A stretch of DNA of 64,000 nucleotides from DASXKD01 sp963734725 (lineage in GTDB: Bacteria; Actinomycetota; Actinomycetes; Streptosporangiales; Streptosporangiaceae). Below the pieces are notes generated by a model. That model saw nothing but the letters and a program-made list of their open reading frames with translations, searched no databases and was not told the origin of the DNA. This document shows, piece after piece, positions 45,720 through 53,514 of this stretch; the stretch's first letter is position 1, and every line of letters starts with the position of its first letter. The position numbers and the translations under genes were made by a program. Location of the stretch: the NCBI GenBank assembly GCA_963734725.1, contig CAVTIX010000009.1:496001-560000 (forward strand), written 5' to 3'.

Positions 45720-45785
45720 GAGCCCATTCTCCCGGATCGCGGCTGGCTGCGAACCAAGGCCAGCCAGGTGCTTGTCAGTGGATGC

Positions 45786-45838
45786 TCGTACCCGTATACT
45801 CGTACTCGGATATACGTTAACGAGCACTCGGATACGGG
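45786..45838. promoter_or_regulatory. AT-rich operator-like region between the M24 peptidase and padR genes
   Basis: CCCGTATACTCG at the left and CTCGGATACGGG at the right form an imperfect inverted repeat (10 of 12 matched), with ACTCGGATA occurring twice between and within the arms. It lies directly before the padR ribosome-binding site (AAGGAG). PadR proteins usually bind such inverted repeats in their own promoters, so this is a good autoregulatory operator candidate. Confidence 0.55.
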
Positions 45839-45853
45839 CATAAGGAGCGCGCG

Positions 45854-46537
45854 ATGGCTGACCGGCGGAGGTCGACCTCCAACCCGCTGGCGCTGGCCGT
45901 GCTCGCCAGTCTGCACGAGCGGCCGATGCATCCCTACGAGATGGCCTCCACCATGCGCGAGCGGGGCAAGGAGCAGAGCATCAAGCTGAATTACGGCTCG
46001 CTGTACACGGTCGTAGCCAGCCTGGCCAAGAACGGCCTCATCGAGGCGATGGCGGCGCGGCGCGAGGGCAGGCGGCCCGAACGCACCGTGTACCAGCTGA
46101 CCGAGGCCGGCCGGGCCAGGCTCGACGCCTGGATGTCCGAACTGCTCGCCGAGCCGGTCAAGGAGTACCCGCAGTTCGAGGCGGCGCTGTCGCTGCTGCC
46201 GGTGCTTCATCCCGACACGGTCGTGGAACTGCTGCACACCCGGACCCGGCTGCTGCAGAAGGAGATAGCGCAGGCCAGGATCATGCTCGAAACCGCGCAC
46301 AACGCCCGCCTGCCCAGGCTGCTGCTCATCGAGGGCGAATACCACGTGGCCATGCGCGAGGCCGAGCTGTCCTGGGTGCAGCGGCTGGTTGGCGAGCTCG
46401 AAGCCGGGACGCTGGAGGGCCAGGACGGCTGGCGCCACGTCTACGAGACCGGCGAGGCACCCACGTGGGACGTGGATGTCGCCGCCCTGGAAAAGCTGCG
46501 CGAGGCAGCCGAGGAGGGAGGGACCCCACCAGGCTGA
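45854..46537 (+). CDS. PadR family transcriptional regulator
   Basis: Winged-helix repressor of 227 residues. The PadR domain (residues 12-85) reads LALAVLASLHERPMHPYEMA, then LNYGSLYTVVASLAKNGLIE and RTVYQLTEAGRARL. The C-terminal region is a long helical dimerisation part (Vir_C-like). The ATG at 45854 follows TAAGGAGCGCGCG. It is followed by a DrrAB-like drug exporter, and PadR regulators commonly control such exporters in response to their substrate. Confidence 0.93.
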   Translation: MADRRRSTSNPLALAVLASLHERPMHPYEMASTMRERGKEQSIKLNYGSLYTVVASLAKNGLIEAMAARREGRRPERTVYQLTEAGRARLDAWMSELLAEPVKEYPQFEAALSLLPVLHPDTVVELLHTRTRLLQKEIAQARIMLETAHNARLPRLLLIEGEYHVAMREAELSWVQRLVGELEAGTLEGQDGWRHVYETGEAPTWDVDVAALEKLREAAEEGGTPPG

Positions 46538-46549
46538 TCAGCACAAGCC

Positions 46550-46587
46550 GGCCCCCGGCACGGTGCGGCAACACCTGGCCGGGGGCC
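46550..46587 (+). terminator. stem-loop after padR
   Basis: GGCCCCCGGC (46550-46559) and GCCGGGGGCC (46578-46587) form a perfect 10 bp stem with an 18 nt loop, 13 bp past the padR stop. It suggests that padR has its own terminator and that the exporter genes may use a second promoter in the 165 bp gap. Confidence 0.6.
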
Positions 46588-46702
46588 GTGAACCCCGAAC
46601 CGGTCCCGCGGGAGCGAGACCAGATCGAGTGAGCATTCCAAGAGTACTTGGCTGCTCCCCCGTGGACCGGTGCACACACCCAACCACCAGGGAGAAGCCA
46701 TT

Positions 46703-47743
46703 ATGACCACAGGCACCGCCATGTCGGCGCCCGCCCGCGCAGCCGCGGGCACGGCGCTCGCGATCGAGGCACACGACCTCGTCAAGACCTATCCCAAGGG
46801 CGTCAAGGCCCTCGACGGGCTCAGCTTCGCCGTCCCGGCCGGGACGGTCTTCGGCCTGCTCGGCCCGAACGGAGCGGGCAAGTCCACCACCGTCAAGATC
46901 CTCACCACGCTGGCCCAGGCCGACTCGGGCGCCGCGAGGGTGGCCGGGCTCGACGTGCGCGCCAAGCCCGCCAGGGTGCGGCGCCTGATCGGCGTGGTCG
47001 CCCAGCTCAGCGGCGCGGACCCGGTCGCCACCGGCCGGGAGAACGTGATGCTGTCCGGCCGGATCCAGGGCCTGCGCGGGCGGGACCTGGCCCGTCGGAC
47101 CGACGAACTGCTCGGCCGGTTCGGGCTGGTCAACGCGGCCGCCCGCCAAGTGCGCACCTACTCGGGCGGCATGCGGCGACGGCTCGACGTGGCGATGGGC
47201 CTGATCAACCGGCCGCAGGTGCTGTTCCTCGATGAGCCCACCGCTGGCCTGGACCCGGAGTCCCGCTCGGCCATGTGGGCGGAGATCGGCCGGCTCTCCG
47301 CCGCCGAGGGCCTGACCATCCTGCTCACCACCCACTACCTGGAGGAAGCGGACCACCTAGCCAGCAGCCTGGCGATCGTCGACCGTGGCCGGGTGGTGGC
47401 CGCCGGCACGCCCGACGAGCTCAAGGGCGAGCTGCACGGCGACGCCGTGCAGCTCGAACTGGCCAGTGACACGGCCCAGGATCCCGTGCTCGCCGCGCTG
47501 GCGCGCGTCCCCGGCGTCCGTGAGGCGCGAATCGAGGGAACCAGCCTGTCCGCCCGCGCCGACAAGGGCGCGACCGCCCTGCCTGCGGTGCTCACCGCGC
47601 TGGAGGGCGCCGGGGTCACCGTCCGGGCCGCCACCGTCGCCCGCCCCTCGCTCGATGACGTGTACCTGCGCTACTCCGGCCGCCGGTTCACCGAAGCCGA
47701 CCAGTCCCCCGCCGCCCCTGCCACCTCTGGAGGTGCACGATGA
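46703..47743 (+). CDS. DrrA-like ABC exporter ATP-binding protein
   Basis: 346 residues. Walker A GPNGAGKSTTVKIL, signature TYSGGMRRRLDVAM, Walker B VLFLDEPTAGLDP, H-loop TTHYLEEAD. The C-terminal 100 residues form the regulatory domain found in daunorubicin-resistance (DrrA/CcmA) ATPases, including SLDDVYLRYSGRRFTE. The ATG at 46703 follows AGGGAGAAGCCATT. The stop overlaps a start-like ATG of the following permease frame by 4 bases, although the permease start may be further on. Confidence 0.93.
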   Translation: MTTGTAMSAPARAAAGTALAIEAHDLVKTYPKGVKALDGLSFAVPAGTVFGLLGPNGAGKSTTVKILTTLAQADSGAARVAGLDVRAKPARVRRLIGVVAQLSGADPVATGRENVMLSGRIQGLRGRDLARRTDELLGRFGLVNAAARQVRTYSGGMRRRLDVAMGLINRPQVLFLDEPTAGLDPESRSAMWAEIGRLSAAEGLTILLTTHYLEEADHLASSLAIVDRGRVVAAGTPDELKGELHGDAVQLELASDTAQDPVLAALARVPGVREARIEGTSLSARADKGATALPAVLTALEGAGVTVRAATVARPSLDDVYLRYSGRRFTEADQSPAAPATSGGAR

Positions 47744-48669
47744 GTCAGCTGACCACCCGCCCGCAGGAGAGCGCCGCAGGCGCCGGGCCGAACGCCGCTG
47801 CGCGGCGCCCCCAGCACCGAGGGCCAGCCTCCCGCTCTGCCGATTTGCGTGCCTCCGGCACGACCATGCGAAGCGCCCGCGAGGGAGGCAACGTGCTGAG
47901 TATTGCCGCGCACACCACCTGGATGACCGGGCGGCAGCTCCGGGCGATCGCCCGCCAGCCCGCCTACCTGGTCATCATGCTGATCCAGCCGGTGATCTGG
48001 CTGTTCCTATTCGGCTCGCTGTTCCGCAAGGTGGTCGAGCTGCCCGGCTTCGGCGCCGCGTCCTACCTGGACTACCTGGTCCCCGGCGTGGTGATCATGA
48101 GCGCGCTGTCGGCCAGCATGTGGAGCGGCATGACCGTGCTGGAGGAGATCGACCGGGGCATCATGGACCGGTTCCTGGTGCTGCCGTTGCACCGCTCGGC
48201 CATCATCAACTCCTCCGCCGTGATGCAGGCCCTGATCATCGCGGTGCAGTCGATCATCATCGTGCTGCTCGGCTGGGCGGGCGGCGCGCACTACGCCGGG
48301 GGGATCGCCGGGCTCGTGGTGCTGATCCTCACCGCGGTGCTGGTCGCGATCGTGTTCAGCGCGTTCTCCAACACGGTCGGCATGCTGGCCAGGCAGCGGG
48401 AAACGATCATCGGGATCAACACGTTCCTGCTGCTCCCGCTCACGTTCCTGTCCACCGCCTTCATGGCCGAGGCGCTGATGCCGCACTGGATGCGCGTGGT
48501 GGCGAACTGCAACCCGATCAACTGGGCGCTGGAGGCGGGCCGCTCGGCGATGAGCGCGAACCCCGACTGGGCCCGGGTGGGCATCCAGGGCGGCGGCCTG
48601 GCGGTGCTCGCCATCGCGGTCACCGCGCTGTCGGTGCTGATGTTCCGCGCCTACCAGAAGTCCGTGTGA
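47740..48669 (+). CDS. DrrB-like ABC-2 permease
   Basis: Membrane subunit with six segments, from AYLVIMLIQPVIWLFLFGSL to LAVLAIAVTALSVLMFRAY. MDRFLVLPLHRSAI is the typical loop after segment two. Two starts are possible: ATG 47740, overlapping the ATPase stop, or GTG 47893 (VLSIAAHTTWMTGRQLRAIA), which follows GAGGGAGGCAAC. The 50 residues between them are encoded largely by a dispersed repeat also found before ribH and aroK, and look unlike a permease. I therefore favour GTG 47893. Confidence 0.9.
   Translation: MSQLTTRPQESAAGAGPNAAARRPQHRGPASRSADLRASGTTMRSAREGGNVLSIAAHTTWMTGRQLRAIARQPAYLVIMLIQPVIWLFLFGSLFRKVVELPGFGAASYLDYLVPGVVIMSALSASMWSGMTVLEEIDRGIMDRFLVLPLHRSAIINSSAVMQALIIAVQSIIIVLLGWAGGAHYAGGIAGLVVLILTAVLVAIVFSAFSNTVGMLARQRETIIGINTFLLLPLTFLSTAFMAEALMPHWMRVVANCNPINWALEAGRSAMSANPDWARVGIQGGGLAVLAIAVTALSVLMFRAYQKSV
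47828..47892 (+). repeat. dispersed SD-carrying repeat, copy 1 (before the permease)
   Basis: About 65 bp, near identical to copy 3 (before ribH) with about five differences. It contains CCTCCC at the 5' end (47828-47833), then TGCGTGCCTCCGGCACGACC, and ends with GGGAGG (47883-47888) four bases before GTG 47893. CCTCCC and the central GCCTCC can each pair with the ribosome-binding site, so the transcript could switch between hidden and open states. Confidence 0.75.
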
Positions 48670-48682
48670 CCGGACACCCTGG

Positions 48683-48718
48683 GGCGGGTGAGCGTGGCCG
48701 CGGCCACGCTCACCCGCC
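48683..48718 (+). terminator. perfect 18+18 palindrome after the ABC exporter genes
   Basis: A 36 nt perfect palindrome without spacer (centre GGCCGCGGCC), 14 bp after the permease stop and before the deacetylase gene. A very stable hairpin, probably the exporter operon's terminator. Confidence 0.75.
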
Positions 48719-48798
48719 CTTCGGGCGCATTGCGAACTCCGCCGCAGCACAGCGTGGCGAATGTGATTCAGCAGGTAAACATGCGACTCTGAGGTGTC

Positions 48799-50004
48799 GT
48801 GAGGAGAACGCACGTCCGCCTTGCCGCAGCGGGCACGCTGGTGGGGCTGGGCCTGGTCGTGGCGTGGATCGGCCAGCGCGCTGACGCCGCGGCGCAGGCC
48901 ACGCCCAGGGTCGCGTGGACGCTGTCCGCAGCCTCCAACACCGTAACCATCCGGCTGGCCCCCGGGAGCAGCCCGTTGGGCCGCAAGGTCCTGGCCCACA
49001 GCCGCATCGTGGTATCGGAGGGCGGGAAGACCTGGCTGAGCGGGGCCGCTCCCGGCCGCGGGGCGATTCGCGTGCCGGTGCCGCCAGGTACGCAAACCCA
49101 GCTCAGGGTCCAGGTGAAGGGCCCGAAGCCGGTTACCCAGACGCTGGCCGTCACCGTCCCGCCACGGCTGCGGGTGACCATGCTCCGCCATACCACCGCC
49201 GGGCTGCTCATCCGGGCATCGAGTCCGCTCCGCCGCCAGCCGCGCAGGCCGCTGTGCGGCACGGATCAGCTCAGCTTCCCGACGCCCGACGAGGTCATCG
49301 TGGCCAAGAGCCCCGACCCATGCCGGGCGCGACTGCGGCTGACCGCCCGGGACGGCGAGACGGCTACCGTGCGCGTGACCGTCTCCGCGCTGCCCGAGAC
49401 CCCGCTCTATTCCTTCGCCAGCCCGGCCGGCCGGGCCGTCTACATCACAGTGGATGACGGCTGGACCCCGAGTTCCCAGGTCCTGGCCACCATGCGCAAA
49501 ACCCATCTGCCGGTCACGGCCTTCCTCATTGAGCGGGCCGCCCAGCGGAACCTGGCGTACTGGCGCGCCTTCGCCGGGGCGGGCGGGACGATCGCAGACC
49601 ATACGGTCTCCCACCCCAACCTCACCCAGCTGCCCCTGAACGAGGCCACGTTCCAGTGGGCGCAGGCTCGCCTGACACTCGGACGGTGGCTCGGCACGGC
49701 CCCGGTCATGGGCCGGCCACCGTATGGCGCCTTCGACCGCACCGTGGCCGCGGCAGCCTACCGGGCCAGGCTGAAAGCCCTGGTGGGCTGGAGCGCCACC
49801 GTCAGCAGCGCCGGCGTCAAGACCTGGGACGGCAAGCCCTTGGCGCCCGGCGACATCGTGCTCCTGCATTGGGACCCGGGCCTGGGCCGGCAGCTGACCA
49901 AGCTGCTAACGGTGATCCACGCGCGGCGCCTGCACCCGATGCCGCTGACCCCGGCCAGCTTCGCCGGCACCGCCCCGCAGTGGCACTCACTGGGCGGCGA
50001 CTAG
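48799..50004 (+). CDS. exported polysaccharide deacetylase (NodB-homology)
   Basis: 401 residues. The GTG at 48799 opens a signal-anchor (VRLAAAGTLVGLGLVVAWIG). Residues 35-200 are a beta-rich region of unknown role. The NodB domain starts AVYITVDDGWTPSSQVLATM with the metal-binding and catalytic Asp pair, then DHTVSHPNLTQ (His pair) and MGRPPYGAFD. It lacks no key motif I can see. Likely substrate is a cell-wall or extracellular glycan. The stop codon TAG (50002-50004) uses the first G of the adjoining MITE, so the original C-terminus may have been different. Confidence 0.85.
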   Translation: MRRTHVRLAAAGTLVGLGLVVAWIGQRADAAAQATPRVAWTLSAASNTVTIRLAPGSSPLGRKVLAHSRIVVSEGGKTWLSGAAPGRGAIRVPVPPGTQTQLRVQVKGPKPVTQTLAVTVPPRLRVTMLRHTTAGLLIRASSPLRRQPRRPLCGTDQLSFPTPDEVIVAKSPDPCRARLRLTARDGETATVRVTVSALPETPLYSFASPAGRAVYITVDDGWTPSSQVLATMRKTHLPVTAFLIERAAQRNLAYWRAFAGAGGTIADHTVSHPNLTQLPLNEATFQWAQARLTLGRWLGTAPVMGRPPYGAFDRTVAAAAYRARLKALVGWSATVSSAGVKTWDGKPLAPGDIVLLHWDPGLGRQLTKLLTVIHARRLHPMPLTPASFAGTAPQWHSLGGD

Positions 50005-50162
50005 GGCGTGTCCCGTAGATCTTTGCCGTCGCGAGCGGCCGTCCGGCGGGATGCATCGCAAGGGCGGAGGAGCCCATAGCGGAGCTATTGGCGACGACGA
50101 CAACGCCGCGAGGCGCCCGTCCGGCAGCCGCGCAGTAGGCTGGGGATTTGCGGGACACGCCC
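50004..50162. mobile_element. MITE copy A with perfect 12 bp terminal inverted repeats
   Basis: GGGCGTGTCCCG (50004-50015) and CGGGACACGCCC (50151-50162) are exact inverted ends of a 159 bp element with no transposase. Read on the minus strand, the interior matches copies B and C, including GCGATGCATCCCGCC and CGCTCGCGACGGCA. The ends resemble those of IS5-group elements of actinobacteria (from memory). It lies between the deacetylase and LLM oxidoreductase genes. Confidence 0.8.
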
Positions 50163-50224
50163 TGGCCTGGCAAGCGCGGGCCAGATGCGGCCCGGTAACG
50201 CCGCCCGGCGCCGCGGCCCCTCGG

Positions 50225-51274
50225 TCAGCCGGCCAGGTCGCGGATCCTTTCGATCAGAGCAACCCGGTCGGCGTGGCTGGCCGCGATCGGGGCCACGTTC
50301 AGCGTGGTCACCCCGGACTCCTTGAGCGCGGCGATCCGCTCCGCCACATAGCTCTCCGGCCCGACCAGCGCGGTCCCGGCCAACAGTTCGGCCGGGACCA
50401 GCGCGGCGGCCTCATCCTTCCGGCCGCCAAGGTAGGCGTCCTGGATCTTGGCCGCCTGCTCCCCGAAGCCGTACCGCACCGCAAGCTCGTAGTAGAAGTT
50501 GCTGCCCCGGTCCCGGTGCGGGCCCATCCCGCCGATGTACAGCGCCAGCATCGGCCGGGCCAGGTCCAGGTAGCCGCCCACGTCCTCGCCGATCGCCAGG
50601 CCCGCCTGCGCCACCACGTCCAGCGGCGGCAGCGCCGGATCCCGGCGGGCCCGGCCGGCCGCCAACGGCCCGTCCCACACCCCGGCGGCCCGCTCCGGGA
50701 AGTAGAAGATCGGCTCCCACCCCTCGGCCAGCTCGGCGATCATCTCCACGTTCTTCGGGCCCATCCCGGCCACGAAGATCGGGATCCGCTCCCGCACCGG
50801 GTGGTTGATCAGCTTCAGCGGCTTGCCCAGCCCGGTGCCCTGCCCCGCGGGCAGCGGCAGCGTGTAGTGCTTGCCCGCGTACTCCAGCCGGTCACGGCGC
50901 CACACCATCCGGCAGATCTCGATGATCTCCCTGGTCCGGCCCACCGGCGCGTCGTAGGGCACCCCATGCCAGCCCTCGATCACCTGCGGCCCGGAGGCCC
51001 CGATGCCCAGGGTGAACCGGCCGGCCGACACGTAGTCGAGCCCGGCGGCGGTCATCGCGGTCAGCGCCGGCGTGCGCGAATAGAGCTGGAAGATCCCGGA
51101 GGCGATCTGCAGCCGCTCAGTCTTGGCGGCGATGAAGCCAAGCTGACTGACCGCGTCGAAGCTGTACGCCTCCGGCACGAAGACGATCTCCAGCCCGGCC
51201 TTCTCGTAGTCGGCGAGTTCCTCCACCGTCTCGGCGAAACCGCCCGCGTAGTTCAGCGCCATCCCGATGCGCAT
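50225..51274 (-). CDS. LLM-class flavin- or F420-dependent oxidoreductase
   Basis: Luciferase-like TIM-barrel oxidoreductase, 349 residues. RIGMALNYAGGFAETVEEL opens the barrel; VFVPEAYSFDAVSQLGFIAA, GRFTLGIGASGPQVIEGWHG (cofactor phosphate region) and IPIFVAGMGPKNVEMIAELA follow. These features fit the F420-dependent branch common in actinobacteria, but the cofactor is inferred. The ATG at 51274 follows GGAAGGCGGGTCAG; the frame to 51346 is a probable extension. The substrate is unknown. Confidence 0.85.
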   Translation of the reverse strand: MRIGMALNYAGGFAETVEELADYEKAGLEIVFVPEAYSFDAVSQLGFIAAKTERLQIASGIFQLYSRTPALTAMTAAGLDYVSAGRFTLGIGASGPQVIEGWHGVPYDAPVGRTREIIEICRMVWRRDRLEYAGKHYTLPLPAGQGTGLGKPLKLINHPVRERIPIFVAGMGPKNVEMIAELAEGWEPIFYFPERAAGVWDGPLAAGRARRDPALPPLDVVAQAGLAIGEDVGGYLDLARPMLALYIGGMGPHRDRGSNFYYELAVRYGFGEQAAKIQDAYLGGRKDEAAALVPAELLAGTALVGPESYVAERIAALKESGVTTLNVAPIAASHADRVALIERIRDLAG

Positions 51275-51371
51275 CTGACCCGCCTTCCGCTGCCACGCCA
51301 TGCCGCCAGGATCGTTTTGTCCGTGGTGCGTCAACGGTAGCCGCAACTTCCGCCCCGCGTCGCCCGCCGCC

Positions 51372-51815
51372 TCAGCCGACGTCCCCGGCGAGCTCCGCGA
51401 TGGCCGACAGCGCGAGCCGGTACGACAGCAGCCCGAACCCCGCGATGGTGCCGTCCGCTACCCCGGCCACCACCGAGTTGTGCCGGAACGACTCGCGGGC
51501 CGCCGGGTTGGAGATGTGCACCTCGATCAGCGGCGCGGTGCGCATGGCCAGCGCGTCGCGCAGCGCATAGGAGTAGTGCGTGAACGCGGCCGGGTTCAGC
51601 ACCACCGGCAGCCGCTCGTCGATGGCCTCGTGCACCCAGCCGATCAGCTCGGCTTCGTCATCGGTCTGCCGGACCTCGACGTGCAGCCCCAGTGCGCGGC
51701 CGGCCGCCCGGCACTCCTCCGCCAGTCCGTCGAAGTCCACCGCCCCGTACACGTCGGGCTCACGGGACCCGAGCCTGCCGAGGTTCGGGCCGTTGAGCAC
51801 CAGCACCGGCCTCAC
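51372..51815 (-). CDS. aroQ: type II 3-dehydroquinate dehydratase
   Basis: Third shikimate-pathway step: 3-dehydroquinate to 3-dehydroshikimate. LVLNGPNLGRLGSREPDVYG carries the catalytic Arg and Tyr loop; NPAAFTHYSYALRDAL and PLIEVHISNPAARESFRHNS (catalytic His) follow. 147 residues. The GTG start overlaps the aroB stop by 4 bases. Confidence 0.97.
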   Translation of the reverse strand: MRPVLVLNGPNLGRLGSREPDVYGAVDFDGLAEECRAAGRALGLHVEVRQTDDEAELIGWVHEAIDERLPVVLNPAAFTHYSYALRDALAMRTAPLIEVHISNPAARESFRHNSVVAGVADGTIAGFGLLSYRLALSAIAELAGDVG

Positions 51816-52891
51816 CGCGACGTCACCTCCGCATACGCCCGTTCCAGCAGGTCCTCGGGGGGGTCGGCGAGGATGACCGGCCGCGCCGGCCCCTCCAGCA
51901 CGACAAAGCGCAGCACCGCGCCGCGCGCCTTCTTGTCCACGGCCATCGCCTTCCGCAGGGCCGGCCAGGCGCTGGGCAGGTAGCTGGTGGGCAGTCCGGC
52001 ACCGGCCAGGATCCGGCGGTGCCGGTGCAGCGTGGCGGCGTCCAGGCGGCCCGCCAGCCGGCCCAGCTCCGCCGCGTACACCATGCCCACCGCCACCGCT
52101 TCCCCGTGCCGGATCCGGTAGTCCTCCACCCGTTCGATCGCGTGGCCGAGCGTGTGCCCGTAGTTGAGGATCTCCCGCCGCCCGGCCTCCCGGAGGTCGC
52201 CGGTGACGACCTCGGCCTTCATCCGCACGGCCCGCTCGACCAGCTCCCTTGTCTGACGGCCGTGCGGGACCATCGCCTCGGCCGGGTCCGCTTCGATCAG
52301 GTCGAGGATGACCGGGTCGGCGATGAAGCCCGCCTTGATCACCTCGGCCAGGCCGCTGGCGTAGTCGCCGGCGGGCAGCGACTCGAGCACGGCCAGGTCG
52401 GCGAGCACTCCGGCGGGCGGGTAGAACGCGCCGACCAGGTTCTTGCCCTCGGCGGTGTTGATCGCGGTCTTGCCGCCGACCGCCGCGTCGGTGATCGCGA
52501 GCAGCGTGGTGGGCACCAGCACCAGCCGGACCCCGCGCAGCCAGGTAGCAGCGACGAACCCGGCCAGGTCGGTGGTGGCGCCGCCGCCCACCCCGACGAC
52601 CGCGTCGCTGCGGGTGACGCCGTGCGCGGCGAGCCGGGACCAGAGCCGCGCGGCCACGCCGATTTCCTTGGCAGCCTCACCCGCCGGGACCCTCTCGGCG
52701 TGCGCCAGGTAGCCCGCGGCCTGCAGCGCCCCGCACACCGGGCGAACGATGGCATCCAGCCCGTCCGGGGCGATGACGACCACGGTGCGCGCCGCCTCCC
52801 CGACCAGCGCCGGCAGCTCGCCGAGCACCCCGGTACCGATGATCACCGGGTACGGGCGCTCTCCGCCGACGTCGATCCTGGTCACGGTCAC
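51812..52891 (-). CDS. aroB: 3-dehydroquinate synthase
   Basis: Second shikimate-pathway step, NAD- and metal-dependent. VVGVGGGATTDLAGFVAATW and LVLVPTTLLAITDAAVGGKT form the NAD and substrate region; EVIKAGFIADP and NYGHTLGHAIERVEDYRIRH supply metal ligands. 359 residues, standard. Overlaps aroK and aroQ by 4 bases each. Confidence 0.97.
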   Translation of the reverse strand: MTVTRIDVGGERPYPVIIGTGVLGELPALVGEAARTVVVIAPDGLDAIVRPVCGALQAAGYLAHAERVPAGEAAKEIGVAARLWSRLAAHGVTRSDAVVGVGGGATTDLAGFVAATWLRGVRLVLVPTTLLAITDAAVGGKTAINTAEGKNLVGAFYPPAGVLADLAVLESLPAGDYASGLAEVIKAGFIADPVILDLIEADPAEAMVPHGRQTRELVERAVRMKAEVVTGDLREAGRREILNYGHTLGHAIERVEDYRIRHGEAVAVGMVYAAELGRLAGRLDAATLHRHRRILAGAGLPTSYLPSAWPALRKAMAVDKKARGAVLRFVVLEGPARPVILADPPEDLLERAYAEVTSR

Positions 52892-53514
52892 GGCGCCGTC
52901 TCGGGCGGCGCTGGCGGCGGCCCGGTGTCGTCACCGTCGTCCCATTCGCCCGCCCAATCGCCGTCCTCGGGGCCGGTCCCCGCCCCCTCCCCCGCCGCCG
53001 CGGCGATCCGGGCGGTGACCGCGGCCGCGATCTCGTCCGCGATCTCCTGCGGGTCACGGTCGTCGGTAGCCACGGTGATCCGGGCCAGCGACTCATACAC
53101 CGGCAGCCGCTCGGCGAGCAGTTCCCGCATCCGCCCGCGCGGGTTGACGAGCAGCAGCGGGCGCGGCGAGTCCAGGCCCACCCGGCGCACCGCCGCGGCG
53201 AAACCGGTCTGCAGGTACACCACGCGTTGCCGGGCAAGCCGCTCCCGGGTCTGCGGATCCATCACCGCCCCGCCGCCGAGCGCGACGATCCCGGGATGGT
53301 GATCAAGGGCTTGGGCTACGGCGGCGCGCTCCAGGTCACGGAAGGCGGGCTCGCCGTCGGTGACGAAGATGTCGCTGACCGGCTTGCCCGCGGCCTCCTC
53401 AACCATCTGGTCGGTCTCGATGAACTCCGCGCCGAGCAGCGCGGCGAGCAGCGACCCCACGGTGGACTTGCCCGCGCCCGGCGGGCCGATCAGCACCGCC
53501 ACCGGCCGATTCAT
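52888..53514 (-). CDS. aroK: shikimate kinase
   Basis: Phosphorylates shikimate with ATP. The P-loop is IGPPGAGKSTVGSLLAALL; shikimate-binding residues lie in FIETDQMVEEAAGKP and ALGGGAVMDPQTRERL. The last 35 residues form an acidic Pro/Gly/Asp tail beyond the usual 170-residue kinase. The ATG at 53514 overlaps the aroC stop; its ribosome-binding site GGGAGG comes from the dispersed repeat at 53515-53595. Confidence 0.95.
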   Translation of the reverse strand: MNRPVAVLIGPPGAGKSTVGSLLAALLGAEFIETDQMVEEAAGKPVSDIFVTDGEPAFRDLERAAVAQALDHHPGIVALGGGAVMDPQTRERLARQRVVYLQTGFAAAVRRVGLDSPRPLLLVNPRGRMRELLAERLPVYESLARITVATDDRDPQEIADEIAAAVTARIAAAAGEGAGTGPEDGDWAGEWDDGDDTGPPPAPPETAP

